Origin: Zhengitettix transpicula
Taxonomy: Eukaryota; Arthropoda; Insecta; Orthoptera; Tetrigidae
Reading direction: 5' to 3'
Length of the DNA: 64,000 nucleotides
Assembly (NCBI GenBank): GCA_037074705.1
Contig: CM073590.1
Coordinates: 208,984,746 to 209,048,745 of the forward strand
Positions 23,102-34,435 of the stretch are shown here, piece after piece. The number at the start of each line of letters is the position of its first letter. Within the stretch, counting starts at the first letter, position 1. A program made the translations under genes and the position numbers. The notes under the pieces were generated by a model that saw only the letters and a list, made by a program, of their open reading frames with translations, searched no databases and was not told the origin of the DNA.

Positions 23102-23975
23102 GCCACATATATGAAAAAATGTAAATTTCTCACGATATCAAATATTTGATTAGCTTGTCAATTAACCCCTAATAGCCAATTTATTATTACGAAAAGTTGA
23201 TTTATAGTATGTAATAGAAGGTGCTCGTCACTGAACTGCGATTGGAAGCGAGGACAACCGTGACTGGAAGGCAGGATACCGACAGCATACAACAGCCTTA
23301 TTATGCATGCAACAAGCCTTTTGAAATGACAAGGAGACAACAAGTTCATTAGGAACGGCCAAACTGATTTCCTCGCATCAAATAAAAGAGTCGACGCCGG
23401 GAACAGCTCTTTTTTATGCAGATCAAACATCGCTGGACCAATAGAGGAAAACTTCCATTGAAAGCAACACTTCGTCGGGTAAACTGCTTGCAGTAGTTGT
23501 TAAACGAATCAATGATAACATCTCGAATGCGTTTCAGATACATTCGTATTAGCTCGGAGTTTATGTTAATATTCGTATAGCCATTAAAACCTTAAAAACT
23601 ATTTCTTGTTCATTCTGTGTTTTCCATTTAGTAGCTAATGGCTTAGTAATTAATTCGAAAGCAGGAAATTAATGCCATTTGACGTCGACAGAAACCTCAT
23701 CTTATAATTCAAACTGTTAGGCTTCTTCTTTTCTTTATTATATTATATAATTGTTGACTCATTTAATAAAATAGTTATTTTATCCAAAAGTAAAATTTTA
23801 GGGATTTAAATGATAGAAGCATTTGATAAAATTTAATAATAACTACATTACGGTACAAAAACTTCCAATTAATATAATACTTGTCATGTCCATCTACCTG
23901 TCAAATTAATTACACACGGTTCAAAATTTACTGTAATAATTCGTACGATGAATTATAAAATCCGAAGAAGAGTAA
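23102..23975. other. Non-coding stretch
   Basis: Minus-strand frames at 23158-23543 overlap one another and lack domains. Positions 23220-23470 are somewhat GC-richer. I see nothing assignable. Confidence 0.45.
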
Positions 23976-24460
23976 ACCTGTGAGAGCCGTTCTCTCGCAG
24001 GCAGAACCTTCCTGTAGAGACGGAGAGAACTACCTTTGGGGATGCCTTCTTCTCTCTCCACGTTTTGAACTAAGGTATCCACAAGCCGAGGAATCTCAGC
24101 CAGTAATAAGAAGTGTATGTTCCGTACTCACAGACCTTGGGCATGTGGTAAGAGTTGTCCGCTATTCCCATTGGAATAGTCGGCCAGCTGCCACCTAAAT
24201 TGGTCGAGGCACGTAGAAGGGAATGCTGCGTCCACACATAAAACCTCTCTCCCGCCATCGGAAGGGCGTGTGACAAGTACCAAGTCCTCGACCTACCTAT
24301 TCCGGTTTTCTACGGTTTTAAACGAATTGCCCGGTAGGCAAACTACACCCCGGCGTACCCTAGTAAACCCTTGGCCACCTTCCTCTACCCTTCCGCATTC
24401 CTCCTTACAGGGGAGTTGTCACCTCGAGGATTACCCTCATGTAGACTGTTACTCTAAAAT
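23976..24460 (+). mobile_element. Retroposon family, copy C (near full length)
   Basis: Opposite in orientation to the majority. It opens with a decayed version of the terminal palindrome (CCTGTGAGAGCCGTTCTCTC), then AACTAAGGTATCCACAAGCC, CAGACCTTGGGCATGTGGTA, TCCCATTGGAATAGTCGGCC, CTCCCGCCATCGGAAGGGCG and, at the far end, GATTACCCTCATGTAGACTG, before a short A-rich remnant. The order matches the reverse complement of the copy at 42428-42952. Short plus and minus frames inside it are not conserved between copies. Confidence 0.85.
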
Positions 24461-25548
24461 CTATAGAATCAAGTAATCATTTTTATTAATGGTAAATTAG
24501 AGAAATAACACAAATATCTCTTATGAAGGTAATGCAAAAAAAATTCCGTGCAGCTCACGGAATAAGGAAACTTTTTGGTGTAGATTTTAAATAGGTTGTA
24601 CATATTAACTGCTTTGAAATATCTCTATAGGATACACAAAAATTAAGAAAAAGATTGAATCAAAAAATCAATTCTCCATCAGAGACAAAGATCATTTGGA
24701 TGACTTGTGTTTGAAATTGTATATTTTGTGTTTTTTTTTCCCGTTGAGAAAGTCAAAGTTAAATAATTTTCGTTTAATAAATAGTGATTTATTAAAGTCA
24801 CTCGTGATATAATATAAAAGGAATATAACATAAATCAGTGTAAATAATTTTATGTCTTATAGAAAAAGAATCAATTCAGAGAGAAAACTCCGTTAAACGA
24901 CCTGGACAAGAATTCGGCAAGATTTATATATTAATTATAGAAGACAACATAACTATATGGTAAAACACATCATGAATATGACCTTGACCAAGATTTGGAA
25001 GCAGTTCGATTATGACAGCAGTAAATGTTGTTATCATAATGACCATAAAAGAATTTTAACCCTTTAAATATTTTGTTTTTAAAGACAATTAGTTCATAAA
25101 GAAAAATATATCATGAGTAAAATAGGTGGATGAATGAGTTTACGTTTCTTCGCTAAAATTTTCTGTTAAGAAATTAATTTTAATAAAATTTTTCATAATT
25201 ATAAGAAATAAAATAACACATTAATAAAATTGGTATCAGTCTAATTAATTACATATAAAATGTTTTAACAACGGAAAATTTCAAAATTAAATAATATTGA
25301 AAATTATGAAATACTTTCATTTTTACAAATTGAGATTGATTAAAACTGTTGTTGTTAAAGAAGAATCACAGTAAAACATTAATCAGCCTAAATTAATTTC
25401 AATTTCTTGAAAAGAAAAGTGTTGCATCTATTTGTTTTTTAAATAAAAATAATTTATATCAAAGTAAAGAAATGTATAAGCAAATTTATATTAAATGTCA
25501 CAAACACTCGAAGTTAGGTTTTTTTTCCCTAAACGAACGTTGAATATT
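24461..25548. other. AT-rich non-coding stretch
   Basis: No gene, repeat or RNA recognised. Confidence 0.55.
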
Positions 25549-26379
25549 TTTTTCAGTGAACGTAACCATGGATATGCAATGTTTCTGAAAATGACAACTT
25601 TGTTGCCGGTACCGAAGGGTTCAAATAAAAATTAATGGGGACTTGAGAAATTGACTTGCAGCAGCTGTGAGGACAACTCTCCAGGTATCTCATGTTTTTA
25701 TTATTTACTCAAAGTCTTCCCCTGAGATGCTTAGGAGTAATCTGCAGCCGTATTGAGCCCCTATCAAAATAAATTCCTACTTCCCGAAAAATGTTAATAT
25801 ATATTTTAAAATCTTGAAACGAGACATTTGAAACGTCATAAATTATCGCATTTATTCGGAAAAGTGAACTACACTGAGACAATTTCTCTAGAAGTGTCAT
25901 AATTCAAAGCTTCATAACGTGGTCAAACAGGATCATACAGTTGTCATAGTAAAAATTAGTGGAGGTTAAATTGGGCATGATTTCGTTTCTGATTATTTTA
26001 AGTAACAAATATGTACATTATATTCCACCGAATATTTTTGTTTGAAAATTAAAATTGGCAGTATAAATTTTTATTATTGTATTAGCTAAAACCTATTAAT
26101 GAATTTGAAGGTCAAGGATTAAAATTAGATTTTATCATTGAATTTCTTCATTATAATTTACCTTTTATGTAGACAAGTGACGTTAATCCACATAAATAAT
26201 TTTGAACTTTCGTCTGTTCATTCATTAAAATCCTATTGGTTTTAGAATATCTTTATGTTCCACGGCTGTAAATTTATTTTAAAATATAGAAACGAGAGAT
26301 TTGAAACGTCGGAAATTCTCACAATTATTCGTAAAAGTGAATTACACTATGTGAAATATGGTTACGTTCACTGAAAAAG
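25549..26379. mobile_element. 0.83-kb module bounded by perfect 21-bp inverted repeats
   Basis: TTTTTCAGTGAACGTAACCA plus one further base (25549-25569) is repeated exactly in reverse complement at 26359-26379. Inside, a direct repeat of about 75 bases occurs at roughly 25800-25876 and 26276-26353, with shared blocks ATTTTAAAAT, GAAACGAGA, ATTTGAAACGTC and AAAAGTGAA. No transposase frame is present. A non-autonomous DNA element is likely, but no target duplication could be established. Confidence 0.55.
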
Positions 26380-26770
26380 GTTCACGTTTTGCAAATCACC
26401 AAAATTTGACAAATTAAGTATATAACAATATAAAAATTAATAAGTGGACAATGAAATAAAAGCCGTTAATTTCGGAAATTTTTATTGTTTAAATCAATCG
26501 CTCCTATAGTAAACAAAAATTAAGTTTCCACAAATCTGTGTCAGAAGACAGCCTCCCCACTCTCCTACAGAGTCATAATAATTCTATTATAATATATAAA
26601 AATTATTACAATTTTGTGTTATAACTTTAGAGGCAAGAAAATTTGTTTACATACTTTCGTTATTTTTGTTGTTCAAATACATAACTCACTTTTTATATAA
26701 CAACTATTTGGCGGTTCCGAACGAGTCGTCCACATTTATATTAGGCCTTCTTATATCAATTAAAATATAT

Positions 26771-27719
26771 TGTAATAATTAAATATAATATGAATGTGGC
26801 GTTTCTAAACGAAAGAACTTATTACGTGAAAACTATTAAACAAGATTTATTAACAATTTTAAAACAAGTATAAAATACACAAAATATTTGGGATCTCAGG
26901 GTCTTGAACTGGGTTTGATAAATGGCAGAATTTATATAATCATAATTACATTTACTTTTTATGGAAATCAATGCGTCTGAACATAGACGAAATTTGTTGC
27001 GGAAGAAACAATACTAAAAATTGAATTTAAACAATTTTAATTTTATCAAGAATTAAGGATCTCATTTTATCGATAATTAAATAATTAAAGAACGATCTTT
27101 CTTTTATCTTTTAAACACGGTTTACAAATGATTTTAAAGATTTTCTCTACTTACGGCTGCCCAGGTCTCTTTTTAGCTTTTCGTGCACAATTTTGGGGAC
27201 ATCACTGATTCTAAGTACTCACAGACTCTAAATGTTCACAGGCTCTTCATTGGCGTTGTTTGTTAGTTGGTTTAACACAAATTGGTTGGTTCTCGATGCT
27301 TTACTGCAACCTGGATTTGTAGATCTCGTGACTTTAGTTGAAAATGGACTTCATTGGTTTGTCTATGGCCAGCATGATGAATCTACGCTCGACCACCGAA
27401 TACACACTAGTTTCTCTGTCTCCTTCCCGACTGAATATAGCTTTACTTTTTAATATTTGAAAGCATGTTTGTGACTGGACCACATTCTTTCGTTCTGACT
27501 GCCGACTGTAAAACTTTTCGTCTGATCTATTCGCTGTCTGCTGCCCGACTGTACTGTTCGTCTCGTAAATTTTGAGCGCGTAAAAACCCTCTCGACCGAT
27601 CAACAATGCTTTCTTTGCCTTGCCGGTTTGTTGCGGCGTCCGCTCTATATCCACTAATAATGAGTCCTCTCCAATTCAATTTTTCAATGAGAACAATGCC
27701 TTAATTACCAATTACTACA
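26771..27719 (-). mobile_element. LTR-like repeat, copy 4 (minus strand, 949 bp)
   Basis: Read on the minus strand it starts TGTAGTAATTGGTAATTAAGG and ends TTTAATTATTACA, with ATAT on both sides (26767-26770 and 27720-27723). Ordered matches to copy 3 include the complement of GGGTTTGATAA (the TTATCAAACCCAG block, here at about 26916), a following CTCAGG/CCTGAG block, GATCTCA and TTTACGCGCTCAAAATT. It is more diverged than copies 2 and 3. Frames on either strand (27232-27453, 27334-27654) carry no domain. The solo-LTR reading rests on the ends and flanks. Confidence 0.65.
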
Positions 27720-27723
27720 ATAT

Positions 27724-29597
27724 AGTTATTTACGTTACGTTCTATTAAATTTAAACTTAAGTTTTTTAAATTATATTCTTAAAAGTTAATCGAAAATAAT
27801 TGTATTTATATTGTACTTTCATACATGAATTTTATTTTTCGAATAATATATTTTTTTAAATTTATTAAATAATTTTACATTTAAGGTAATATTTTCTAAT
27901 CTTATTTTATTTTTAAATTATTCTACAAGATGTTCTAGGCCTCCATTATTTCTATATTTTGTTCCTGTATTTCATTTTAGATTAATGGTACTACAGTATA
28001 TAGAGAATTTCTAATTCGGTAACTTTATTTCCTAAGTTTGACTGAACTTTTGTCTTCTACTCACTCACTAAACGTATCAATTGCCCGAAACGTAGCGTAA
28101 CGTTCCAAAATCACTCCTATCATTTTGTAATTTTCATAAATAATATTTTCCCCAAACTATGGTTTTTTGGACGTGATACAGATTACAGGGTATTGTGTAC
28201 TTAACGTCCTGCTTCACTATTTCAACCTTTGTGTACATGTTTGAGGTAACTAGTTTCCAGATTAAAACATGTTTCCTATTGCAGAGGAACTCCTTGACCT
28301 GCCTTTTCTTCCGGAATATACTCACGGACGTTGTTCAGTGTAGGACAACGGGAACATTTATAAGATAGCAGCTAATAGGATTATAACACGATTAATGTGC
28401 ACTAAACTCTCATTATTGCTCCGTTTGAATCGTGCAAAATATGAGTGTGTGAGCTAATCCCCGCAACATGTTCCAGACCTTATTTTGAGCGGCCAGTCTG
28501 TACTAACAGTCACCTAAATCTCGTTTATGTGGTGTGTTACTGTGGCATACGGTCCATTATCGGTCATCTTCAGCTCTTCAAGGCTAATAAGCAGGAGAAA
28601 TGTCGTTGTTCCGGGAAAAGTAACTGAGCCATTTCTAGTACGTACTTGTCCCTACAAGCTACGCAGTTATACGTATCGTCGTAACCTTGTTTGCTATGTT
28701 TGTTAAGCTATTTGTTGTTGTTGTTGGTCGAGTTAAGTGGAAGCAAACTCACAAGCGATTCAGGCATTTACTTTTTTTTTGTGGCCCCTAAGTCAAGAGC
28801 TCGCAGTCCCGCATTCCTGCTAAGTGCTTTTGTAGAGGCGTCCTTGATATCTAAAGTGATACTTCCCTTGTTATGTTTCCTTTCCCATGTTTCACAACAC
28901 CACATACATGTATTGTCTCAAAAATATGTTCAAGTAACAATTTATTTCGCATACAATTACATGATCTGTTGTTGTTGAGAACGTCTGTAAAAAGTAGCAA
29001 TTAAATAATAAAACAGGCAAAAATACTGACCAAATTTGACGCGAATAATACGTAATAATTATGAAAACTTGGTTGCTGTATTCAGGCGTCGAAAAATCAA
29101 ATTAGTTACAATGACGTAATTAAGCGTTTTAAACAAAATCATAGGTATTATTTTAATTAATTTACAAATAATAACAATATTATTGGTTTATATTTTTGGT
29201 TATTTTATTATTTGAGAATATACTGTTACACAAAATATAAACGTGTTAAATATTTCTGTACCATATTATCAAAGTTCAAAATTTTATGAACTCGTTTCGG
29301 TATGTAGCTAACTCTACTATTGTAACTCACTCATATAAATTTGTTAACTATTGTTATTACAATTAAAATTTGATAATATGGGAAATACTTCTGAAACTCT
29401 ATAATTTAGTAATATAACTTTAACACTACACTAACTTGTGTTAGAATTAAATAAAAGTAAAACAATAATTATTTAGACGTGTTAGTCGTTTTTGGAATTC
29501 TACAAATTATTTGTCAGTCTTTTTTGGGACATTATGTAACATATTCTGATATATTTGAGCACCACAAGCACTGTAAATCATACCACTATAATGTTTT
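27724..29597. other. Non-coding stretch
   Basis: Nothing assignable. A GAAACGTAGCGTAACGTT block near 28086 recalls the GAAACGT-containing repeats listed at 15565 and 33004, but the rest does not align. Confidence 0.5.
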
Positions 29598-29692
29598 GAG
29601 TAACAGGCTACATGAGGGTAATCATACAGGTAGAACCTCCCTTTTAATAGCATAGAAAGAGATTTGAAAGTGGGGATGCGGAAGGATAGAAT
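29598..29692 (-). mobile_element. Retroposon family, copy D (short fragment)
   Basis: Contains only the poly(A)-proximal end of the family: GAGTAACAGGCTACATGAGG, CCTTTTAATAGCATAG and GGGGATGCGGAAGGATAGA in the correct order. The other roughly 400 bases are absent, consistent with strong 5' truncation during target-primed reverse transcription. Confidence 0.8.
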
Positions 29693-32600
29693 TTGTGTAG
29701 TTGTTAATAATGCTTCATAATTCAACTGAAGCCCTAAAACATTTTTAAAATATTCACTTAATCACACTCGTCTCACACATTAATACAATGACGAATTTCT
29801 ATAATTTACCTTCTAAATTTTGTAATAATTAATTATTCGTATAAAACGTCCTTCGGCAAGGATGTCGCACGTTGCAATAAAATTTTTTAGACCACTATTA
29901 CACTCTAGCCGGGGAATTTCATTAATATTAATTACTTATATGGAAAAAATATTAAAAATCAGATTAATTTGTTTAAATTTACTTGTGTTCGAATTACATA
30001 AAATGTTAGTCGTTGTATAAAAATAAAATGGAAATTTGCCAGGTCGAATGAATTACAACAATCTGAAATTTTATTCGTCGAAGGGGACACCGACAGACAA
30101 ATAGAGACACGTGAGCAGCGGTTCTTTGAGTTTTAAAATATTAATTATTAACACGTCGTGTGTAAACGAAACTAATAAAATTGAGGATAAAACGAATTAT
30201 ATTATTTAGAAGAATAGGACGAGAAAGAATAAAACCATATATATATCTAAGACATTTTCGTTTTCCTCTAAACAAATAACTGCAGCAATCACTAAACATC
30301 TAGATTTATTTCTCCAACTCGATTTTCTGTTCTCCTTATAAAAGATGTTGGCATCGTAAAAAAGAATTCGAAATATTTTCGGAGCAATCTGACGGTTTCT
30401 TTACCGATCTACTAAGAAGTAATATTTTTCCAGATATTTTCTTTGACCTTTAGAGAAATACGTAGGAGTTTCCTATATGGATTCAATTTCATTCAATTTC
30501 AAGTTTACAGATACTTTGTACAAATAGTTTTATTCTATTTTACAAGAATGTTTTCCAATAAATATCTCCCCTTAGGGGAGACCTATTCTGAAACCTATCT
30601 AAAGCTTTAATACTGTAGAGAGGCAACCTCGTATTATAAGAGATCTATAATAATTGATTATGTTCTTTTTATATAAATATGCAACTTTTATAATATATGA
30701 ACATAATTAACAAGACCATCGTAGTTTAGAATTTTTGGACCGGAGTTTCAGTTATATACAAATTCTTACTCAGTACTTAAATTATCTCTGTGTTATACTA
30801 AACTTTTTATGTTAGTTAAACGGGATACCTTTATTCTTTTTTCATCATGTTGAATACAATTTTTCTTTATTTGTTCTAAGATCTTTCGTACCATTTAATA
30901 AAAAGGAAATAATTAATTCCACTTTAAATGATAAAAACACTAGTGGCCCGATTAGGCTTCTCTGTGACACACCGGAAGATTTTTGGTCGCACACTGAAAG
31001 TTCATAATTTACTAGAAGTCTACGTTCTCGTAGGGGTTACTACAGAATATTCGACGAATGTATCTTCGTTTATTTACCCATGTGCGGAAAAATGGATTTG
31101 TTTAGCTCAGTCGTTAAAACCAGCTATATAAGTAAAATAATGCTTCTGTATTTACATTGCTTAGTATTGGTTGATTTTAGTTCGTCTTTTCCGGAACCTG
31201 TGTAACCTAAATTTGTCTAGGGCTAATTTTGTTCGCATTTATCGACATATCAGACCCACAGAATTCGATTAAATCTTTTTCATTTTTTAAATGCAGCCGT
31301 TTGAAAGATTTTGGCAATGTAAAATATTCATCCGCTATCTTGAGACAAAATGGGAGGCGTTAATGAACTTGATTGTAACTGTTAGGTCAAGAGAAATGGT
31401 TTAAAGATTTTTCTCTGAAGTGCTAAATACATCAGGTTGTCTTTTATTGTAATCTAATACTTGAAAAAGTCCAAAATTAAAATTGAATTCGGGGACTAAA
31501 ATGTCAGATTCCTCATCTGACGGGTTCGCGTGAAATTCCAAAAAAAAAAAAATGGAACTCAGAACTTACAGCAAATGCTTATTGAATAAACCGACATGAA
31601 CTCTGGATAAATTTAAACAGGTTGATAAAGCTCCCTACTTCTGAATCCGACTCCTTACTAAGTCTCACTAGTTTCACAGACATATGCCGCCCATTATAAC
31701 CAGTTAAAACTGTAAATGGTTAATAAACAATAAGTTATAAGTAACGCGGTAATGAAAAAATTAGATCCAAGCTCAACTTATCAATAGTACACACCATGAG
31801 CAAATATTTGCGCCAAAAGCTGTCCATAATGATAAGAACCGAGAACAATGTACGTCTAGCTATAAATGTAAAAATACATTGATTTTTATTTGCTCTCGTA
31901 AATGAGTTTATTATTACTGTTCAAGACAATTTTCGATTCTGGCCATTTTATAAATTTTAAAACTGTCAGTTTTGTGGCACTATGTGTTGAAATTTATTTT
32001 ATAACCTATGCCATTGCTCCATATATACACCTGTATAGACTTAAACACGAGATAGCCCCGTGGCGTATGCAGTAGCCTTATAGTAGTAGCACAGGGCCAC
32101 GTCGTAAAACATGAAACCAAAACGAAATAAACTGGCAAAGGCCACGGCTGTCGGCAGGTTCTGAAGAGCTGACGAACAGAACCAATGGAAAACAGGACTC
32201 GTGGGGGGAGCCTTTTGCCTGTCAGCGGCGACACGAACAAAATAGAACTGGAGAAAAGAGTTGGCGTTGGCAGGCAATCATGTGGAACAGCCTCAGCGTG
32301 TGGGCTGGACGTGGTTCTGGATTTCCTCATTGCGTAGCAGACACGCGTCCACGCACTTTGCTGCCATTACGCAAATCACACGCTCCAAAACAAAGATCGT
32401 GGCCCCGGCCTCTAATCGCGACGCGTATAAACTCATTTCAAATCTGAGCGCAAATATTCCCATGGGGTCTCCGCCTCCGCTAATAAATGGTAGCCAGAAC
32501 AGTTTCTAATTGTTAATTACACACCGTAGCCTAATAGTCACCACAAACATCTAATAAAAGTTAACCTTGACTCTAGAAGGTAAATTTTTATCAATGCCTT

Positions 32601-33003
32601 CTAGTATTCATTATAAATTTCACGAATTTATTTCAAAGAAATTAATGTTTTTAACAGGCTGAACAATTTTTCAATTCGAACGAAATTAATGTAAAAGGAA
32701 GTTATAATCATAATTTCAGTGAATGCATCCTACAATTTTAATCAAACTACTCGCGTATCTTTCGTTTGTTTGGTTTTATTGTAAATAATTTTCTTGACGT
32801 TTTACTCTAAGGAAGTAGGAATATACTCCAATTACCACAACAGGCAGGGAAATTTACTTAAAAATTTATTTATATACCAATTTTTGGGAGATATTAATTA
32901 AAGATCATGGCAATATATAGAATTGATTGATAATAGTCCATTTCGTTGAAAAAAATTATTGTTCTTGAATTAATAATTAAGACCTCCTTGTTTAGAAATT
33001 ATT
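29693..33003. other. Non-coding stretch with a GC-rich island
   Basis: Mostly AT-rich, without recognisable genes. A 17-bp palindrome (TCTCCCCTTAGGGGAGA) lies at 30565-30581. Positions 32040-32500 are markedly GC-richer, with open frames on both strands (minus 31980-32330, plus 32261-32509). None has a domain, and the island is not repeated in the window. It may be a conserved non-coding or promoter-like element. Confidence 0.45.
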
Positions 33004-33220
33004 GTACACCTGATGTAGACCCAAATCAGGGTCGAAACGTCGTGATAATATATCATTTTTAATATATATTTCATGGAAAGTGAAAAAGATTACAATGAAT
33101 AAAAACAATGAACTTTATTTCAAATAGTTTTCGTCAAAAATATAAAAAAAAATCACGAACTTTCGACTACTATAGTCATCCTCATCTAAATTGTTTTACA
33201 CGAGAACATGTATTGTATTT
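33004..33220 (+). repeat. Probable Penelope/LINE-like repeat fragment
   Basis: Contains ACCTGATGTAGACCCAAATC, then CAGGGTCGAAACGTCGTGAT, followed by an AT-rich part and a CACGAACTTTCGACTACTAT block. The CTGATG...GAAACGTC arrangement is very common beside Penelope-like elements in arthropods. No protein-coding piece is left, so this is a family-level guess. Confidence 0.4.
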
Positions 33221-33563
33221 TTCAGGGAAAAATTAAATATATATACACACACACATAAAATTTCATATTTATAAACTAAAATACTGTTAGGAGTTTCACA
33301 TTTCTAAGAGTAAATCAAAAATATTAGTGACAAGACGTTGAATACATTTCAAAGATCGTAATTAAGGTTTGAAGTAAGTTAAAAACAAAAGAATAATATT
33401 AGAAATTGTAAAATTATATGCAGTAGTTCATATTAATATTATGTTTTAACATTCTTTATTTTATTTAATAGATCTTCCAAAATAGTTGCAAACCCACCAA
33501 TTTCACTTATTCTGTTTACAGGTAAATTAAATTGTTTTATTTTTATTTTTTTAATTTTTTTTT

Positions 33564-33972
33564 GGTAACAGGCTACATGGTGGAAACTCCCCTTTAATAG
33601 CATAGGAAGGGATTTGAAAGGGGGATGCGGAAGAAAAGAGGAAATTAGTCAAGGGTTAACTAGGGCCCCCGGGCTATTGTTTAAGAATCCTACCCGGTAA
33701 TTCGCCTAAAAGTGATGCAGGGAAAACCTTAAAAAACCTGCATCAGGTAGGTCGGGCATTTGGTACTTGTCCCACGCCCTTCCGATGGCGGGAGAGGGGT
33801 TAGCTGTGGGGTCGCAGATTTCCCCTCTCCGTGCCTTGACCGGTCTAGGAGGCATCTAGCCGACTATTCCAATAGTAATAGCGAACAACTCTTACCGTGT
33901 GCCCAAAGGTAGCCTCCGCCAGAGCTCTCTGGGAAGTTTCACCTCCGACAAAATTCTCTCGTAGGCTTCCTT
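33564..33972 (-). mobile_element. Retroposon family, copy E (internal deletion)
   Basis: Starts with GGTAACAGGCTACATGGTGG after a T-run (poly(A) on the minus strand) and runs through GGATGCGGAAGAAAAGAGG, AGGTCGGGCATTTGGTACTT and CCGTGCCTTGACCGGTCTAG. It then jumps from GTGTGCCCAAAGGTAGCCTC straight into the distal CCAGAGCTCTCTGGGAAG block, so about 120 bases are deleted. The distal palindrome is decayed (CTCCGACAAAATTCTCTCGT). Confidence 0.85.
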
Positions 33973-34383
33973 CTTTCCGAAAATGGTTTTTTTTAAAAAA
34001 AACACTGGTTATATATACTTGGTATATATCAAGTATGTATCAAATCACATATAAGTTCTGTTAATATATATTTTTTCTTAGATATTTAAACGTCAGGAAC
34101 TTTCGGTGTCTTAGCCTTAATCTTCTGTTATCTACCGTAAAATGTCTTCCATGATTTTTATCGAGTTCATTACGTCAATTTTGTCCTCATCCCTGAATCC
34201 TGAGTTTTTAAACGATTTTGATGAAATAAAGTGGTTGATAGAAGACGCTTGGTTTTTATTAATTTCAATCATTTTTATATCTTCATTGTATTAATGACTT
34301 TGTCAATTATTCATATTTTCAGACTCATTGTCAATGTATTTATATTTTGGAATATCAACATATATCAGATAATTATAATTATT

Positions 34384-34435
<52 letters not shown>

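Noticed and set aside
27334..27654. 106-residue minus frame
   Set aside because: Lies wholly inside LTR-like copy 4 and is not conserved in the other copies.
30565..30581. 17-bp palindrome TCTCCCCTTAGGGGAGA as a terminator or operator
   Set aside because: No transcription unit nearby, and intrinsic terminators are not expected in this kind of genome.
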